50,214 nucleotides of DNA from an uncultured Clostridia bacterium (GTDB lineage: Bacteria; Bacillota; Clostridia; Christensenellales; UBA1242), in the NCBI GenBank assembly GCA_944349925.1, contig CALVNT010000004.1:1-50214 (forward strand), given 5' to 3'. The position numbers were made by a program, and so were the translations under genes. Each line of letters begins with the position of its first letter. Positions within the stretch are counted from its first letter, which is position 1. The notes beneath the pieces are model-generated. The model searched no databases and was not told the origin of the DNA. It was given only the letters and a program-made list of their open reading frames with translations. This document shows, in pieces, positions 7,159 through 15,430 of this stretch.

Positions 7159-9309
7159 TCAATCTTTGTCAATACCCTTCATCGTAAGAGCGATTCTTTT
7201 CTTTTGTAAATCTACAGAAAGAACTTTTACATCAACCCTTTGCCCTACTTTTAACACTTCAGATGGGTGCTTAATATAAACATCAGAAATTTGACTGATA
7301 TGTACAAGACCGTCTTGATGAACACCTATATCAACAAAAGCACCGAAATCAATAACATTTCTTACCACTCCAGAAAGAACCATTCCTTCTTTAAGATCCT
7401 CCATAGATAAAACATCACTTCTAAGCACTGGTTTAGGCATAGACTCACGGATATCTCTGCCAGGTTTTAAGAGTTCTTTCACAATATCATTTAAAGTTGG
7501 GACGCCAATTTCACATTCTTTTGCGACATTTTCTTCACCTTTGAGTTTAATCAAGTTTGGCAATGATGATATGTTTCCATTTTTAACATCGTCTTCTGTT
7601 AAATCAAAAATTTTAAGAAGTTTTCTAGTAGAAGAATAACTTTCTGGGTGCACCGCAGTATTGTCTAAAATTTCTTCCCCACCAACCACTCTTAAGAAGC
7701 CGGCACATTGTTCATACGCCTTTGGACCAAGTTTAGGAACGCTCAAAAGTTGCTCTCTGCTTGTGATTCCCTTAACTTTTGCTCGATATGCAACTATATT
7801 TTTTGCTATAGACATATTCAGTCCTGAAACATAAGACAAAAGAGAAGGGCTTGCTGTGTTTAGGTCAACCCCGACACTATTTACACAATCTTCAACAACA
7901 CCTGTTAAAACTTCAGTCAAACGATTTTGAGGCATATCGTGTTGATATTGCCCAACTCCTATAGATTTTACATCTATTTTTATAAGTTCAGCAAGAGGGT
8001 CCTGAAGTCTTCTAGCAATAGACACAGCAGAACGCAATGAAACATCATAATCTGGGAATTCTTCCGCTCCCAACTTACTAGCAGAATATACTGATGCCCC
8101 CGCTTCACTAACAACTGCATAACTGACTGGTCTTGAGACATGTTTTATAAGTTCTGCAACAAAAATCTCTGCCTCTTTTGATGCAGTTCCATTACCAATA
8201 GAGATAATATCAACCTTATATTTTTCAATAAGTCCTTTTAATTTTTCTATTGACTCTTCTGTTTTTGATTGTGGTGGTGTAGGATAAATCACGGTTGTAG
8301 CTAAAACATTGCCGTTTTTATCAATAACAGCAATTTTACACCCCGTTCTATATGCTGGGTCAAGACCTAAAATAATGTTGTTTTTAAGTGGGGCTTCCAT
8401 TAAAAGAGGTTTTAAATTTACTTCAAACATTTTGATTGCTTGCTCGTTTGCCCTATCAGTCAAGTTTGCTCTCGCCTCTCGTTCTAGTGAAGGGAAAAGC
8501 AATCTTTCATAACTATCCTCTATAACTTCTTCCATAATCTTATCAGTGTCAGGATTATTTTTCTTATAATAACTGTTAATTAAAGGTATTGTTAATTCGG
8601 GATTAATTTCAATATCAACTTTCAAGCACTTTTCTTTTTCTCCACGATTGATAGCGAGAATTCTGTGACTTGGAATAGTTTTCACTTCTTGTTTAAAATT
8701 TGCATATGTTTCATAAGTCAAACTGTTTTCATTTTCCAAAAGCTCACATTTTATAAAAGCTTTATTTTCTATTAAAGAGCGAAGTTCTTTTCTAAGAAGT
8801 GCATCGTCAGAAATTTTTTCTGCAACAATATCTTTCGCACCAGCAATAGCATCATCGGCCGTTGCAACTTCATCAGTAATAAATTTTTCAGCTTCTTTTC
8901 TAATTTCGTAGCTCTCTGATTGTTTCAACAAAATCTCAGCAAGAGGCTCTAGCCCTTTTGCGATAGCAACCGAAGCTCTTGTCTTTCTCTTTGGTTTGTA
9001 TGGACGATAAATGTCTTCGACTTCAGTCAAAGTTTTTGCGTTTTGCAAAGCGGTCGCAATTTCATCAGTCCACTTGCCCTGCTCGGTTATAGCCTTTTCA
9101 ACCTTTGCTTTTTCATCATTAAGATTTCGCAGGTATTTAAGTCTATCTGCAAACGCACGAATTGTTTGATCATCACAAGTTCCATGCATTTCTTTTCTGT
9201 ATCTTGCAATAAATGGTATTGTGCACCCCTCATCTAGCAAATTTATGAGGTTTTGGGCATACTCCTCTTTTATTCCAAATTCTTGTGCTAAAACTAAAGT
9301 TAAATTCAT
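7159..9309 (-). CDS. tex: Tex family RNA-binding transcriptional accessory protein
   Basis: Tex proteins bind nucleic acid and associate with transcription complexes; exact roles are still unclear. The 716-residue protein shows the family layout: N-terminal helical Tex_N region with CTIPFIARYRKEMHG (about 28-42), a YqgF/RuvC-like core with LGLDPAYRTGCKIAVID (about 315-331), a helix-hairpin-helix region with NTASPSLLSYVSGLN and TSREQLLSVPKLG, and a C-terminal S1 domain (GMVLSGVVRNVIDFGAFVDI, HQDGLVHISQI). The start is the ATG at 9309, with AAGGAG just upstream, rather than the TTG 18 bases earlier. It lies 22 bases after the amidohydrolase-like gene and 15 before mini-mcsA, so all are probably co-transcribed. 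Confidence 0.94.
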   Translation of the reverse strand: MNLTLVLAQEFGIKEEYAQNLINLLDEGCTIPFIARYRKEMHGTCDDQTIRAFADRLKYLRNLNDEKAKVEKAITEQGKWTDEIATALQNAKTLTEVEDIYRPYKPKRKTRASVAIAKGLEPLAEILLKQSESYEIRKEAEKFITDEVATADDAIAGAKDIVAEKISDDALLRKELRSLIENKAFIKCELLENENSLTYETYANFKQEVKTIPSHRILAINRGEKEKCLKVDIEINPELTIPLINSYYKKNNPDTDKIMEEVIEDSYERLLFPSLEREARANLTDRANEQAIKMFEVNLKPLLMEAPLKNNIILGLDPAYRTGCKIAVIDKNGNVLATTVIYPTPPQSKTEESIEKLKGLIEKYKVDIISIGNGTASKEAEIFVAELIKHVSRPVSYAVVSEAGASVYSASKLGAEEFPDYDVSLRSAVSIARRLQDPLAELIKIDVKSIGVGQYQHDMPQNRLTEVLTGVVEDCVNSVGVDLNTASPSLLSYVSGLNMSIAKNIVAYRAKVKGITSREQLLSVPKLGPKAYEQCAGFLRVVGGEEILDNTAVHPESYSSTRKLLKIFDLTEDDVKNGNISSLPNLIKLKGEENVAKECEIGVPTLNDIVKELLKPGRDIRESMPKPVLRSDVLSMEDLKEGMVLSGVVRNVIDFGAFVDIGVHQDGLVHISQISDVYIKHPSEVLKVGQRVDVKVLSVDLQKKRIALTMKGIDKD

Positions 9310-9331
9310 TTTATTTCTCCTTAACAATATT

Positions 9332-10207
9332 TTAATTTTTTTTACATTTTACGGCAAGCAAATTATCAAATTTTGTTTTTAAATCTATAAAATCTTCACA
9401 ATTTTTGTCTATTTTCGCGCTTAAAATTTTAGTTAGATTTTGCTGTTTTTCACATTTCCCACAAAGCAACTTGATATAATTATCACAGTCAATCAAGTTG
9501 TTTGAACAAAGAAGGTTGTTATTTTCAAGACGCAACAGATTTGCCTCTTTTATCATATCAATATTTGTAATTTTTTCGCTTGCAAGATAACAATCCTTTC
9601 CATCAAAAAGCTTAAAATTCAAAAATCCTCTTCCCATTTCTCCATCGCAAAAAAAAAAAAAAATATATTTAACATTAAAATTATCCAAAAATGATATAGC
9701 GTCTTTATCTAGATAATTGCAACCTAGCAAAAAGCATTCTCTATCCAAAAAACCGAAATCTTCAAGAACTTTTTCTGGCGGTTTTTTATATTTTTGTTCA
9801 AGTCTTCCAAGAGTTTTTAAGTCCCTTGCAAAATGGATAAGAAGAGGAAGTTTCAATTTGGCAGTCAAATCATTTATCTGCATCAAAAAATTTTCATTAT
9901 ACTCGTCAATTTTGTCAATTTCAATAATTATATTATCTCCAACAAGCATTGAAGATGGAATAGTTAAAAGATTTTCTGCGTTTATTACACTTTTTATAGT
10001 CATATCATATTTTTTTGCAAAATCGTTTAATTCTATGGCAAAATCATTAACTAAAAATAGGTCCTTTACCCCCGCTTTAAAGTTTAAAGCAATCATATAT
10101 TCATATAGAAGCCCAATTTCTTCTTTATTCCACTGTCTAAGAAGATTCTTATCATCTTGTGGAAGCAAAGCATATGGATTGCAATAATAATTTTTTATTT
10201 CTAGCAT
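9332..10207 (-). CDS. Degenerate amidohydrolase (deaminase)-like protein, probable pseudoenzyme
   Basis: The 291-aa protein follows the layout of the TRZ/ATZ / S-adenosylhomocysteine deaminase TIM barrel. Near residues 130-180, LPLLIHFARD aligns with the family's 'vHxAE', GFLDRECFLLGCNYLDKDAI with 'G.L......HC..l...di', and the following F-rich strand with 'vv.cP.SN'. The N-terminal HxH is not visible, the HC metal histidine is Gly-Cys, and no GTD aspartate is seen. Metal catalysis therefore looks lost. The N-terminal beta-sandwich is also absent. A run of 15 identical bases (9649-9663) encodes FFFF in the barrel. The ATG at 10207 is the first in the likely transcript. It heads the tex-mcsA-mcsB-clpC run. 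The homology is moderate; the function is unknown. Confidence 0.6.
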   Translation of the reverse strand: MLEIKNYYCNPYALLPQDDKNLLRQWNKEEIGLLYEYMIALNFKAGVKDLFLVNDFAIELNDFAKKYDMTIKSVINAENLLTIPSSMLVGDNIIIEIDKIDEYNENFLMQINDLTAKLKLPLLIHFARDLKTLGRLEQKYKKPPEKVLEDFGFLDRECFLLGCNYLDKDAISFLDNFNVKYIFFFFCDGEMGRGFLNFKLFDGKDCYLASEKITNIDMIKEANLLRLENNNLLCSNNLIDCDNYIKLLCGKCEKQQNLTKILSAKIDKNCEDFIDLKTKFDNLLAVKCKKN

Positions 10208-10235
10208 TTTGTCATAAATTCCTTTTATTAAGGCA

Positions 10236-10265
10236 ATTATACAATAAAAAGGAAACAAAAATCAA
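10236..10265 (-). promoter_or_regulatory. Probable promoter of the amidohydrolase-like / tex / mcsAB / clpC run
   Basis: Minus strand TTGATT, 18 bases, TATAAT, in the short divergent gap with dinB. It would give a leader of about 20 bases before the ATG at 10207. No CtsR heptad pair (GGTCAAA type) is seen around it. Confidence 0.6.
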
Positions 10266-11453
10266 ATGAAAGAGCGAGTTATTTTGCATTCTGATGTAAA
10301 CAATTTTTTTGCCTCAGTTGAATGCGCAACAAAACCAGAATTAAGAGACAAACCTGTTGCTGTAACTGGAAATCCAGAAAAAAGAACAGGAATAATCTTA
10401 GCAAAAAATGAAATTGCAAAAAAATATGGCGTAAGCACCGGTCAAGTTATTGGCGAAGCAAAAGCCATATGTCCCGATCTTGTTTGCCTTCCACCGCATT
10501 ATTCTTTGTACGAAGAAATTTCTCAAAAACTGCATGAGCTTTATCTTACCTATACAAATTTTGTAGAGCCACTAGGACTAGATGAGTGCTGGTTAGATGT
10601 GACAGAAAGTTTGAATTATTTAAAACAATCCGGAAAAGAAATTGCTGATGAAATTCGGAAAAAAATCAGACAAGAATTTGGATTTACAGTCTCTGTTGGC
10701 GTTTCTTTTTCTAAAATATTTGCTAAACTAGGCTCTGACCTTAAAAAACCTGATTTTACTACAGTTATAGCAAAAAATGATTATAAAAAAATAACTTATA
10801 ATTTGCCATTAAACACAATAGTAGGTATTGGGAAAAGACTTGAAAAAAAATTTTCTTCAATCTCTGTCAATACTATTGGCGATTTTATTAGACTTGAAGA
10901 TGATTATCTTAAGCATCTTATGGGAATAAATGGTATAAAATTAAAACAAGCACTTTTAGGAAATGAAGACAATCCTGTAAGAGATTATTACACCTTGCCC
11001 CCTCCAAAAAGTATAGGAAATGGAACAACAACAATTCAAGATATTATAAAAAGAAAGGATATAGAAAAGGTTGTTTATTTTTTAGCCGAAAAGGTCTCTT
11101 CAAGAATGATAAAGCATAATGTTTTAGCAAGTACCCTTTCTGTTAGTATCAAAACAAACAAACTTGCTCGTGTGCATAAAAGTTCAAAGATAAGCCCAAC
11201 AAACCAAGTGAAAGATATAGCCAAAAATGCAATGCAAATTGCAGATAAAATATGGAATTATGATTATCCTGTTAGAGCAATTAGATTACGAGCCTCATCA
11301 CTGACATGCGCAAATGCTTTCCAACTTTCAATGTTTGACACAAAAAATGATTTCTCATCAGCGGTGGAGCTTATAAATAGAAAATACGGCAAAATCGAAC
11401 TTGCTTCCAATATGAGCAAATTTATAAACACAAGCAATCACATTCAAGAATGA
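10266..11453 (+). CDS. dinB: DNA polymerase IV (Y-family, DinB)
   Basis: This is a translesion polymerase that bypasses damaged template bases. The palm catalytic residues are present: Asp10 in ILHSDVNNFFASVE and Asp106-Glu107 in EPLGLDECWLDVTES. The latter is a variant of the usual 'YSIDEAFLD', with Leu before DE and Cys-Trp after, so the palm loop is unusual though the acidic pair is intact. The little-finger domain follows after about residue 235. The C-terminus is SNHIQE, not an obvious beta-clamp QLxLF motif, but FQLSMFD near residue 358 could serve as one. The ribosome binding site (AAAGGAA) is 12 bases from the ATG, which is far. It is divergent from the preceding gene. Confidence 0.92.
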   Translation: MKERVILHSDVNNFFASVECATKPELRDKPVAVTGNPEKRTGIILAKNEIAKKYGVSTGQVIGEAKAICPDLVCLPPHYSLYEEISQKLHELYLTYTNFVEPLGLDECWLDVTESLNYLKQSGKEIADEIRKKIRQEFGFTVSVGVSFSKIFAKLGSDLKKPDFTTVIAKNDYKKITYNLPLNTIVGIGKRLEKKFSSISVNTIGDFIRLEDDYLKHLMGINGIKLKQALLGNEDNPVRDYYTLPPPKSIGNGTTTIQDIIKRKDIEKVVYFLAEKVSSRMIKHNVLASTLSVSIKTNKLARVHKSSKISPTNQVKDIAKNAMQIADKIWNYDYPVRAIRLRASSLTCANAFQLSMFDTKNDFSSAVELINRKYGKIELASNMSKFINTSNHIQE

Positions 11454-11510
11454 AAATTGTCGAAAGATTGCTAATTTTCAAAAAGTATTTTATTTTAATT
11501 GTAATTTAGT

Positions 11511-11539
11511 TTGAATTTTTTTCATATTGTATTATACTA
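11511..11539 (+). promoter_or_regulatory. Promoter of the degV gene
   Basis: TTGAAT, exactly 17 bases, TATACT. Transcription would start near 11546, giving a leader of about 60 bases with no evident terminator. Confidence 0.7.
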
Positions 11540-11607
11540 AATTAAAGATATGATGTCTTAAACTGATAATAAAAGGGCAAAAAATTGACTGCCTCTAAGG
11601 AGATAAA

Positions 11608-12435
11608 ATGAAATTTCAAATAATAGTGGATAGCTGTTCCGAACTTTCCAGCAACTATATAAAAGATGAAAATATTGGCTTTAATGTTGTGCCACTGACA
11701 ATAAATGTCGGCGAAACAGAATTTGTAGATAATGACAAACTTGATTGTAAAGTCATGCTTGAAGAAATGAAAAAAACAAAAAAAACATCTAGTGCATGCC
11801 CTGCACCACAAAGTTTTTTGGAACTTTTTGATAAAGCTAAATACACTTTTGTTGTAACCATAACATCAAAACTTTCCGGCTGTTACAACTCTGCAATTGT
11901 TGCAAAAAATTCATATCATAATCCTGAGAATATTCATGTAATAGACTCAAAAGCAGTTTCGGGAACTGAAATTTTGATTGTAGACAAACTTGTTGAGCTA
12001 ATTCAAGAAAAAAAATCTTTTGAAGAAATTAAAACAGAAATTGATAAGTATAGAGATGAGCGTGATTTGTATTTTATATTACAAAAGTTTGACAATTTAG
12101 TAAACAATGGACGCATGAGCAAATTTGCAGGTCTTATAGCGAGCACTCTTGTAATTCGACCTATATGCGTTGCAGACAATGGAGAAATCAAAATTGCTAA
12201 AAAGACAATTGGAATAAAAAATGCAATTTCAAAAATGGTTCAAATGATTTGTGAAAAGACAAAAGATATAGAAAACAAAACTCTTATTATTTCACATTGC
12301 TACGCTGACGAAGAAGTTAAACTTATTACTGATGAGCTTAAAAAACATTGCAATTTTAAAGAAATAAGAGTTGTCCCTACAAGAGGTCTTTGCTCTTATT
12401 ATGCCCTTGAAAAAGGTGTTATCGTTTGTGTTTAA
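11608..12435 (+). CDS. DegV family fatty-acid-binding protein
   Basis: DegV (FakB-type) proteins bind a fatty acid for phosphorylation by FakA in Gram-positive bacteria. The opening strand IIVDSCSELS carries the conserved Asp/Ser turn. SSACPAPQSFLELF (about 61-74) matches the DegV loop 'TSQPSPGEFLE', and VTITSKLSGCYNSA (about 88-101) matches 'i.iSs.LSGTyqsA', the fatty-acid carboxylate region. NNGRMSKFAGLIAS is the family's 'k.GRis...A..g..L' helix. The length of 275 aa is normal. A ribosome binding site (AAGGAG) is 6 bases before the ATG. Several DegV paralogues usually exist per genome, so I give no FakB symbol. It is monocistronic. Confidence 0.92.
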   Translation: MKFQIIVDSCSELSSNYIKDENIGFNVVPLTINVGETEFVDNDKLDCKVMLEEMKKTKKTSSACPAPQSFLELFDKAKYTFVVTITSKLSGCYNSAIVAKNSYHNPENIHVIDSKAVSGTEILIVDKLVELIQEKKSFEEIKTEIDKYRDERDLYFILQKFDNLVNNGRMSKFAGLIASTLVIRPICVADNGEIKIAKKTIGIKNAISKMVQMICEKTKDIENKTLIISHCYADEEVKLITDELKKHCNFKEIRVVPTRGLCSYYALEKGVIVCV

Positions 12436-12554
12436 TCGTGTTATTAAAAGCACATTGTTATTATTATTCTATTAAAAAGCATAATAGAATTTAAGAAAGC
12501 AAAACATTTTGTGAAAAAATTGAAACCGAATTACAAAACATAAAAATTATACAC

Positions 12555-12587
12555 ACAAAAAAACATACTATGACAGTATGTTTTTTA
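12555..12587. terminator. Bidirectional terminator between degV and trxB
   Basis: AAAAAACATACT / AGTATGTTTTTT with the loop ATGAC, centred near 12571, and poly-A and poly-T flanks on both strands. The genes on either side converge here. A second plain hairpin (ATTCTATTA 12466-12474 with TAATAGAAT 12482-12490) lies closer to degV but lacks a T-run. Confidence 0.85.
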
Positions 12588-12594
12588 TTTTTAA

Positions 12595-13518
12595 TTATTT
12601 TTTTTGATATTGAATTTTTAATGCATATTTACTAGCATTTGTGCCTGCTATTGCCCCGTCACCTACGGCTGTTGCAATCTGCCTTAAACTGCCCTCTCTC
12701 ACATCTCCGCATACAAAAACGCCTTCTTTAGAAGTTTGCATATTTTCGTCTGCGATTACATATCCACTTTTTGTTAAATTTACAAACCCTTCTAAAAACT
12801 TTGTTTCGGGCACTCTTCCTATAGCAACAAAAACGCCATCTACATCGATTTTTTGTTGTTTACCATTTTGGTCATACACAAGCGCCGTAACAAAATCTTC
12901 ACCCAAAATTTTGTTTGAAAGTGCACCTTTTAAAATTTCTACATTTTGTTTGTCATCTAGTTCGTCTTCTGCATAATTATGCAATTTTAAAATGCCTTTT
13001 GTAAGAACAAAAACCTTTTTGCAAATGCTAGAAAGATAAATCGCATCTGAAAAAGCAGAATCTCCAGAACCAACAACTGCAACCGTTTTGTTTTTATAAA
13101 AATTCCCGTCACAAAGGGCACAATAGCTTACACCTTTGCCTTTAAACTTTTCCTCACCTTCAACATTTAATGGCCTAGAATGGCAACCTAAAGCAATTAC
13201 AAGAGCTTTTGCGCTATACTCATTTTGCATGCATTTTACTAAAATCTCGCTATCGATTTTTTCGACTTTCACCGCCTCATCAAAAATAAATTCAACACCA
13301 TAAAAGCGAGCATGCTGTTCAAATTTTTCAGCAAGTTCAAAACCATTTATGCTTTTAAATCCAGCATAATTTTCAATTTGACCAATTAAGCCTAATTGAC
13401 CACCAGGAGCAAATTTTTCAATTATTGCAACCTTTCTTCCTGCTCGAGCAGAATAAATACCTGCACTTATTCCCGCAGGACCACCACCAATAATTATTAC
13501 ATCATATTCATTTTTCAT
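12595..13518 (-). CDS. trxB: Thioredoxin reductase (NADPH)
   Basis: This flavoprotein reduces thioredoxin with NADPH. Motifs in order: FAD-binding IIIGGGPAGISAGIYSARAG (8-27), the redox-active disulfide CALC (Cys133, Cys136) in the NADPH domain, NADPH-binding VVGSGDSAFSDAIYL, and the C-terminal FAD motif VFVCGDVREGSLRQIATAVGDGAIAG. It is 307 aa, normal for low-molecular-weight TrxB. The ATG at 13518 is the first in frame; only a TTG lies upstream. No ribosome binding site precedes it, and a TATAAT box ends exactly 6 bases before the ATG, so the mRNA may be leaderless. It is monocistronic. Confidence 0.95.
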   Translation of the reverse strand: MKNEYDVIIIGGGPAGISAGIYSARAGRKVAIIEKFAPGGQLGLIGQIENYAGFKSINGFELAEKFEQHARFYGVEFIFDEAVKVEKIDSEILVKCMQNEYSAKALVIALGCHSRPLNVEGEEKFKGKGVSYCALCDGNFYKNKTVAVVGSGDSAFSDAIYLSSICKKVFVLTKGILKLHNYAEDELDDKQNVEILKGALSNKILGEDFVTALVYDQNGKQQKIDVDGVFVAIGRVPETKFLEGFVNLTKSGYVIADENMQTSKEGVFVCGDVREGSLRQIATAVGDGAIAGTNASKYALKIQYQKK

Positions 13519-13524
13519 GTATAT

Positions 13525-13552
13525 ATTATATTCAATAAAATAGTATTTACAA
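13525..13552 (-). promoter_or_regulatory. Promoter abutting the trxB start codon (leaderless candidate)
   Basis: Minus strand TTGTAA, 16 bases, TATAAT, then ATATAC and the ATG. The predicted transcription start coincides with the start codon. Confidence 0.6.
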
Positions 13553-13768
13553 AACAAAAACTTAAAATATTTTAAATGCCATCAAAAAAAATCTCTTTTA
13601 ACTCAAAAATCTTAAAACCATAATTTTAAACAAGGAAAAATATAAAAACAAATTTAGCTTAAAACAGTTTTAATTATTAAATTTATAATAATTAAAATTT
13701 TGAAGCACTAAATTAAGTTTTTAAATCTAAGCAAATCAAATTCGATTTTAAAATAAAAGATATGAACA
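13553..13768. other. Gene-free AT-rich spacer between trxB and rpsI
   Basis: About 215 bases of nearly pure A/T-rich sequence upstream of the trxB promoter. Neither strand has a coding-like frame, and I see no GC-richer structured element that would suggest an RNA gene. Confidence 0.6.
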
Positions 13769-13801
13769 AAAAAAGAAAAGGCATAAGCCTTTTCTTTTTG
13801 G
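13767..13801 (-). terminator. Terminator of the rplM-rpsI operon
   Basis: AAAAAGAAAAGGC / GCCTTTTCTTTTT with a 4-base loop, about 20 bases after the rpsI stop. On the minus strand it is followed by further T. Confidence 0.85.
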
Positions 13802-13820
13802 TAATTTTGACAATTGAAAA

Positions 13821-14231
13821 TTATCTCTTTGAGAATTGAGAAGCTTTTCTTGCTTTTTTGAGTCCGTATTTTTTTCTTTCTTTCATTCTTGGATCACGAG
13901 TAAGAAGACCAGCGTCTTTTAATTCTTTTTTAAAAGTTTCATTTGCTTTAACAAGAGCTCTAGCAAGACCATGACAAATAGCTCCCGCTTGTCCAGAAAC
14001 ACCACCACCAACAACTCTTACAATGATATCATATTTATCACCTGTGTTTGTAAGTTCAAATGGTTGTCTAGCAACTAAAAGAAGAGTATCCCTTTGAAGG
14101 TATTCCCCCATTTCTCTACCATTAACAGTACATTTTCCAGTACCAGGTAAAAGTCTTACTCTTGCAATAGATTTTTTTCTTCTGCCAGTAGCAATTATCT
14201 GGCTTGTTTTGTTTGATTTCTTTTCTGCCAT
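13821..14231 (-). CDS. rpsI: Small ribosomal subunit protein uS9
   Basis: uS9 sits in the 30S head, with its C-terminal tail reaching the P-site tRNA. The family features are clear: [14 protein letters not shown] near the start, [30 protein letters not shown] (the family's 'GGG.sGQAGAirhGiaRAL'), and the C-terminal [29 protein letters not shown] with the terminal SKR reaching the P site. It is 136 aa. The ATG overlaps the rplM stop by one base (TAATG), a conserved coupling of L13 and S9. Confidence 0.97.
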   Translation of the reverse strand: MAEKKSNKTSQIIATGRRKKSIARVRLLPGTGKCTVNGREMGEYLQRDTLLLVARQPFELTNTGDKYDIIVRVVGGGVSGQAGAICHGLARALVKANETFKKELKDAGLLTRDPRMKERKKYGLKKARKASQFSKR

Positions 14232-14674
14232 TAGTTTCTAGCTCCTTTTAATTCAACAGTTTCTGGTTTTTGAGCTTGATGATCATGTTGAGCGTCTTTA
14301 TAAACATGAAGTCTTGTGATTTGTTTTCTTCCAAGAGAAGTTTTAGGAAGCATTCCTTTAACAGCTTTTTCAACTGCTTTAGGTGAATTTTTTTGCATTA
14401 AAGTTCCATAATCAATCTCTTTAAGTCCACCGATATAACCAGTATGCCATCTCATCTTTTTGTCCACAGCCTTTTTGCCAGTGAGCACAATTTTGTCTGA
14501 GTTTAAAACAATAACAAAATCGCCATTATCAACATGTGGAGTATAAGAAGGTTTATTTTTTCCAGTTAAAATATCTGCAACTTGTGAAGCCACTCTACCT
14601 AGAGGGATATTAGTTGCATCAACAACGAACCACTTTCTTTCAATGTCCGTTGGTTTTGCCATAAAAGTTTTCAT
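14231..14674 (-). CDS. rplM: Large ribosomal subunit protein uL13
   Basis: uL13 is an early 50S assembly protein and in Bacillota can repress its own operon. Typical motifs: [17 protein letters not shown], the [19 protein letters not shown] stretch, [15 protein letters not shown], and [21 protein letters not shown]. It is 147 aa. A strong ribosome binding site (GGAGGAA) precedes the ATG. It is the first gene of the rplM-rpsI operon, with a strong promoter and a structured leader of about 85 bases. Confidence 0.97.
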   Translation of the reverse strand: MKTFMAKPTDIERKWFVVDATNIPLGRVASQVADILTGKNKPSYTPHVDNGDFVIVLNSDKIVLTGKKAVDKKMRWHTGYIGGLKEIDYGTLMQKNSPKAVEKAVKGMLPKTSLGRKQITRLHVYKDAQHDHQAQKPETVELKGARN

Positions 14675-14760
14675 TTGATTTCCTCCGAAAAATTAGTCTT
14701 TAAAGGGTATTTATGGCTGTGGGGCTAATACAGACAAAAAACGCCTTATTCTTAAGACGA
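14675..14760 (-). ncRNA. Structured 5' leader of rplM-rpsI (possible L13 autoregulatory leader)
   Basis: Reading the minus strand from the predicted start, the RNA begins with CGTCTT-AAGAAT-AAGGCG, a 6-bp hairpin with one G-U pair, followed by TTTTTT, which resembles an intrinsic terminator. A second arrangement pairs ATTAG with CTAAT around a CCCCACAGCC-containing loop, ending just before the ribosome binding site. An L13 leader family is known at this position in Bacillota. I judge by position and structure only and could not check the covariance model. Confidence 0.45.
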
Positions 14761-14764
14761 TTAT

Positions 14765-14793
14765 ATTTTATATAGAATAATACTATTTGTCAA
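14765..14793 (-). promoter_or_regulatory. Promoter of rplM-rpsI
   Basis: Minus strand consensus TTGACA, exactly 17 bases, TAAAAT. The start would be near 14758-14760. Confidence 0.75.
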
Positions 14794-14816
14794 GCAAAAT
14801 TTGTAATTTTTTTAAA

Positions 14817-15329
14817 TTATTTTTCTAACAAAGCAAATGAATATATACTATGTATATGTTGCAAAGCTCTTATATAATAGTTTAATTTATCATTCAAAAA
14901 AACTTCAAGTTTTGGTTGTAAAAGAGACTTGATTTTTGATTCACCGATTCCGCTCATTTGTGCTGTAGTTTTTATCAAATTTTCGTCAAACATTGCGCTG
15001 TCTGATTTTAAATTTTGTTTATAATCAGAATAACTTGCTCCGTTTTTTTCTTCAACATCTGTTTCACAAAAATTTTCAAAAAGCTTTTCAAGTTCAAAAT
15101 CTATGTCAGTTTTATTTGACAAAGTTTTATCTTGTAGCAAATTAAAATAATCATTATAAAATCTCGCCTTTATTTCTTCTAAAGATTTCTCTTTGTCAAT
15201 ATTTTGATTAGTAAGAAGCTTAAAGGCTAAACACAAAAAATATTTATCTTCACTAGACAACTCTTCCCGTCCGTCCTCAATACCATAAGTTTTTAAAAAT
15301 TCATTTGCAAAATCTTGATAGTTTGACAT
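14817..15329 (-). CDS. Hypothetical protein, 170 aa, helical and acidic
   Basis: I do not recognise a family. The protein is soluble, Lys/Glu/Asp-rich and predicted mostly helical (YQDFANEFLKTYGIEDGREELSSEDKYF at the start; LNDKLNYYIRALQHIHSIYSFALLEK at the end). It has no cysteine pairs, signal peptide or membrane segment. The ribosome binding site AAAGGGG is 5 bases before the ATG. It lies upstream of rplM on the same strand, but rplM has its own strong promoter, and I see no terminator between them. It could feed transcription into the ribosomal operon. Confidence 0.7.
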   Translation of the reverse strand: MSNYQDFANEFLKTYGIEDGREELSSEDKYFLCLAFKLLTNQNIDKEKSLEEIKARFYNDYFNLLQDKTLSNKTDIDFELEKLFENFCETDVEEKNGASYSDYKQNLKSDSAMFDENLIKTTAQMSGIGESKIKSLLQPKLEVFLNDKLNYYIRALQHIHSIYSFALLEK

Positions 15330-15430
15330 ATTTCCCCTTTTGTAATGCTGAGTTTATTATACTACATTTTCTTGCATAAATCAAACATATTTTGCATATT
15401 TATACATAAATTTTAAATTTTTTACTTTTT

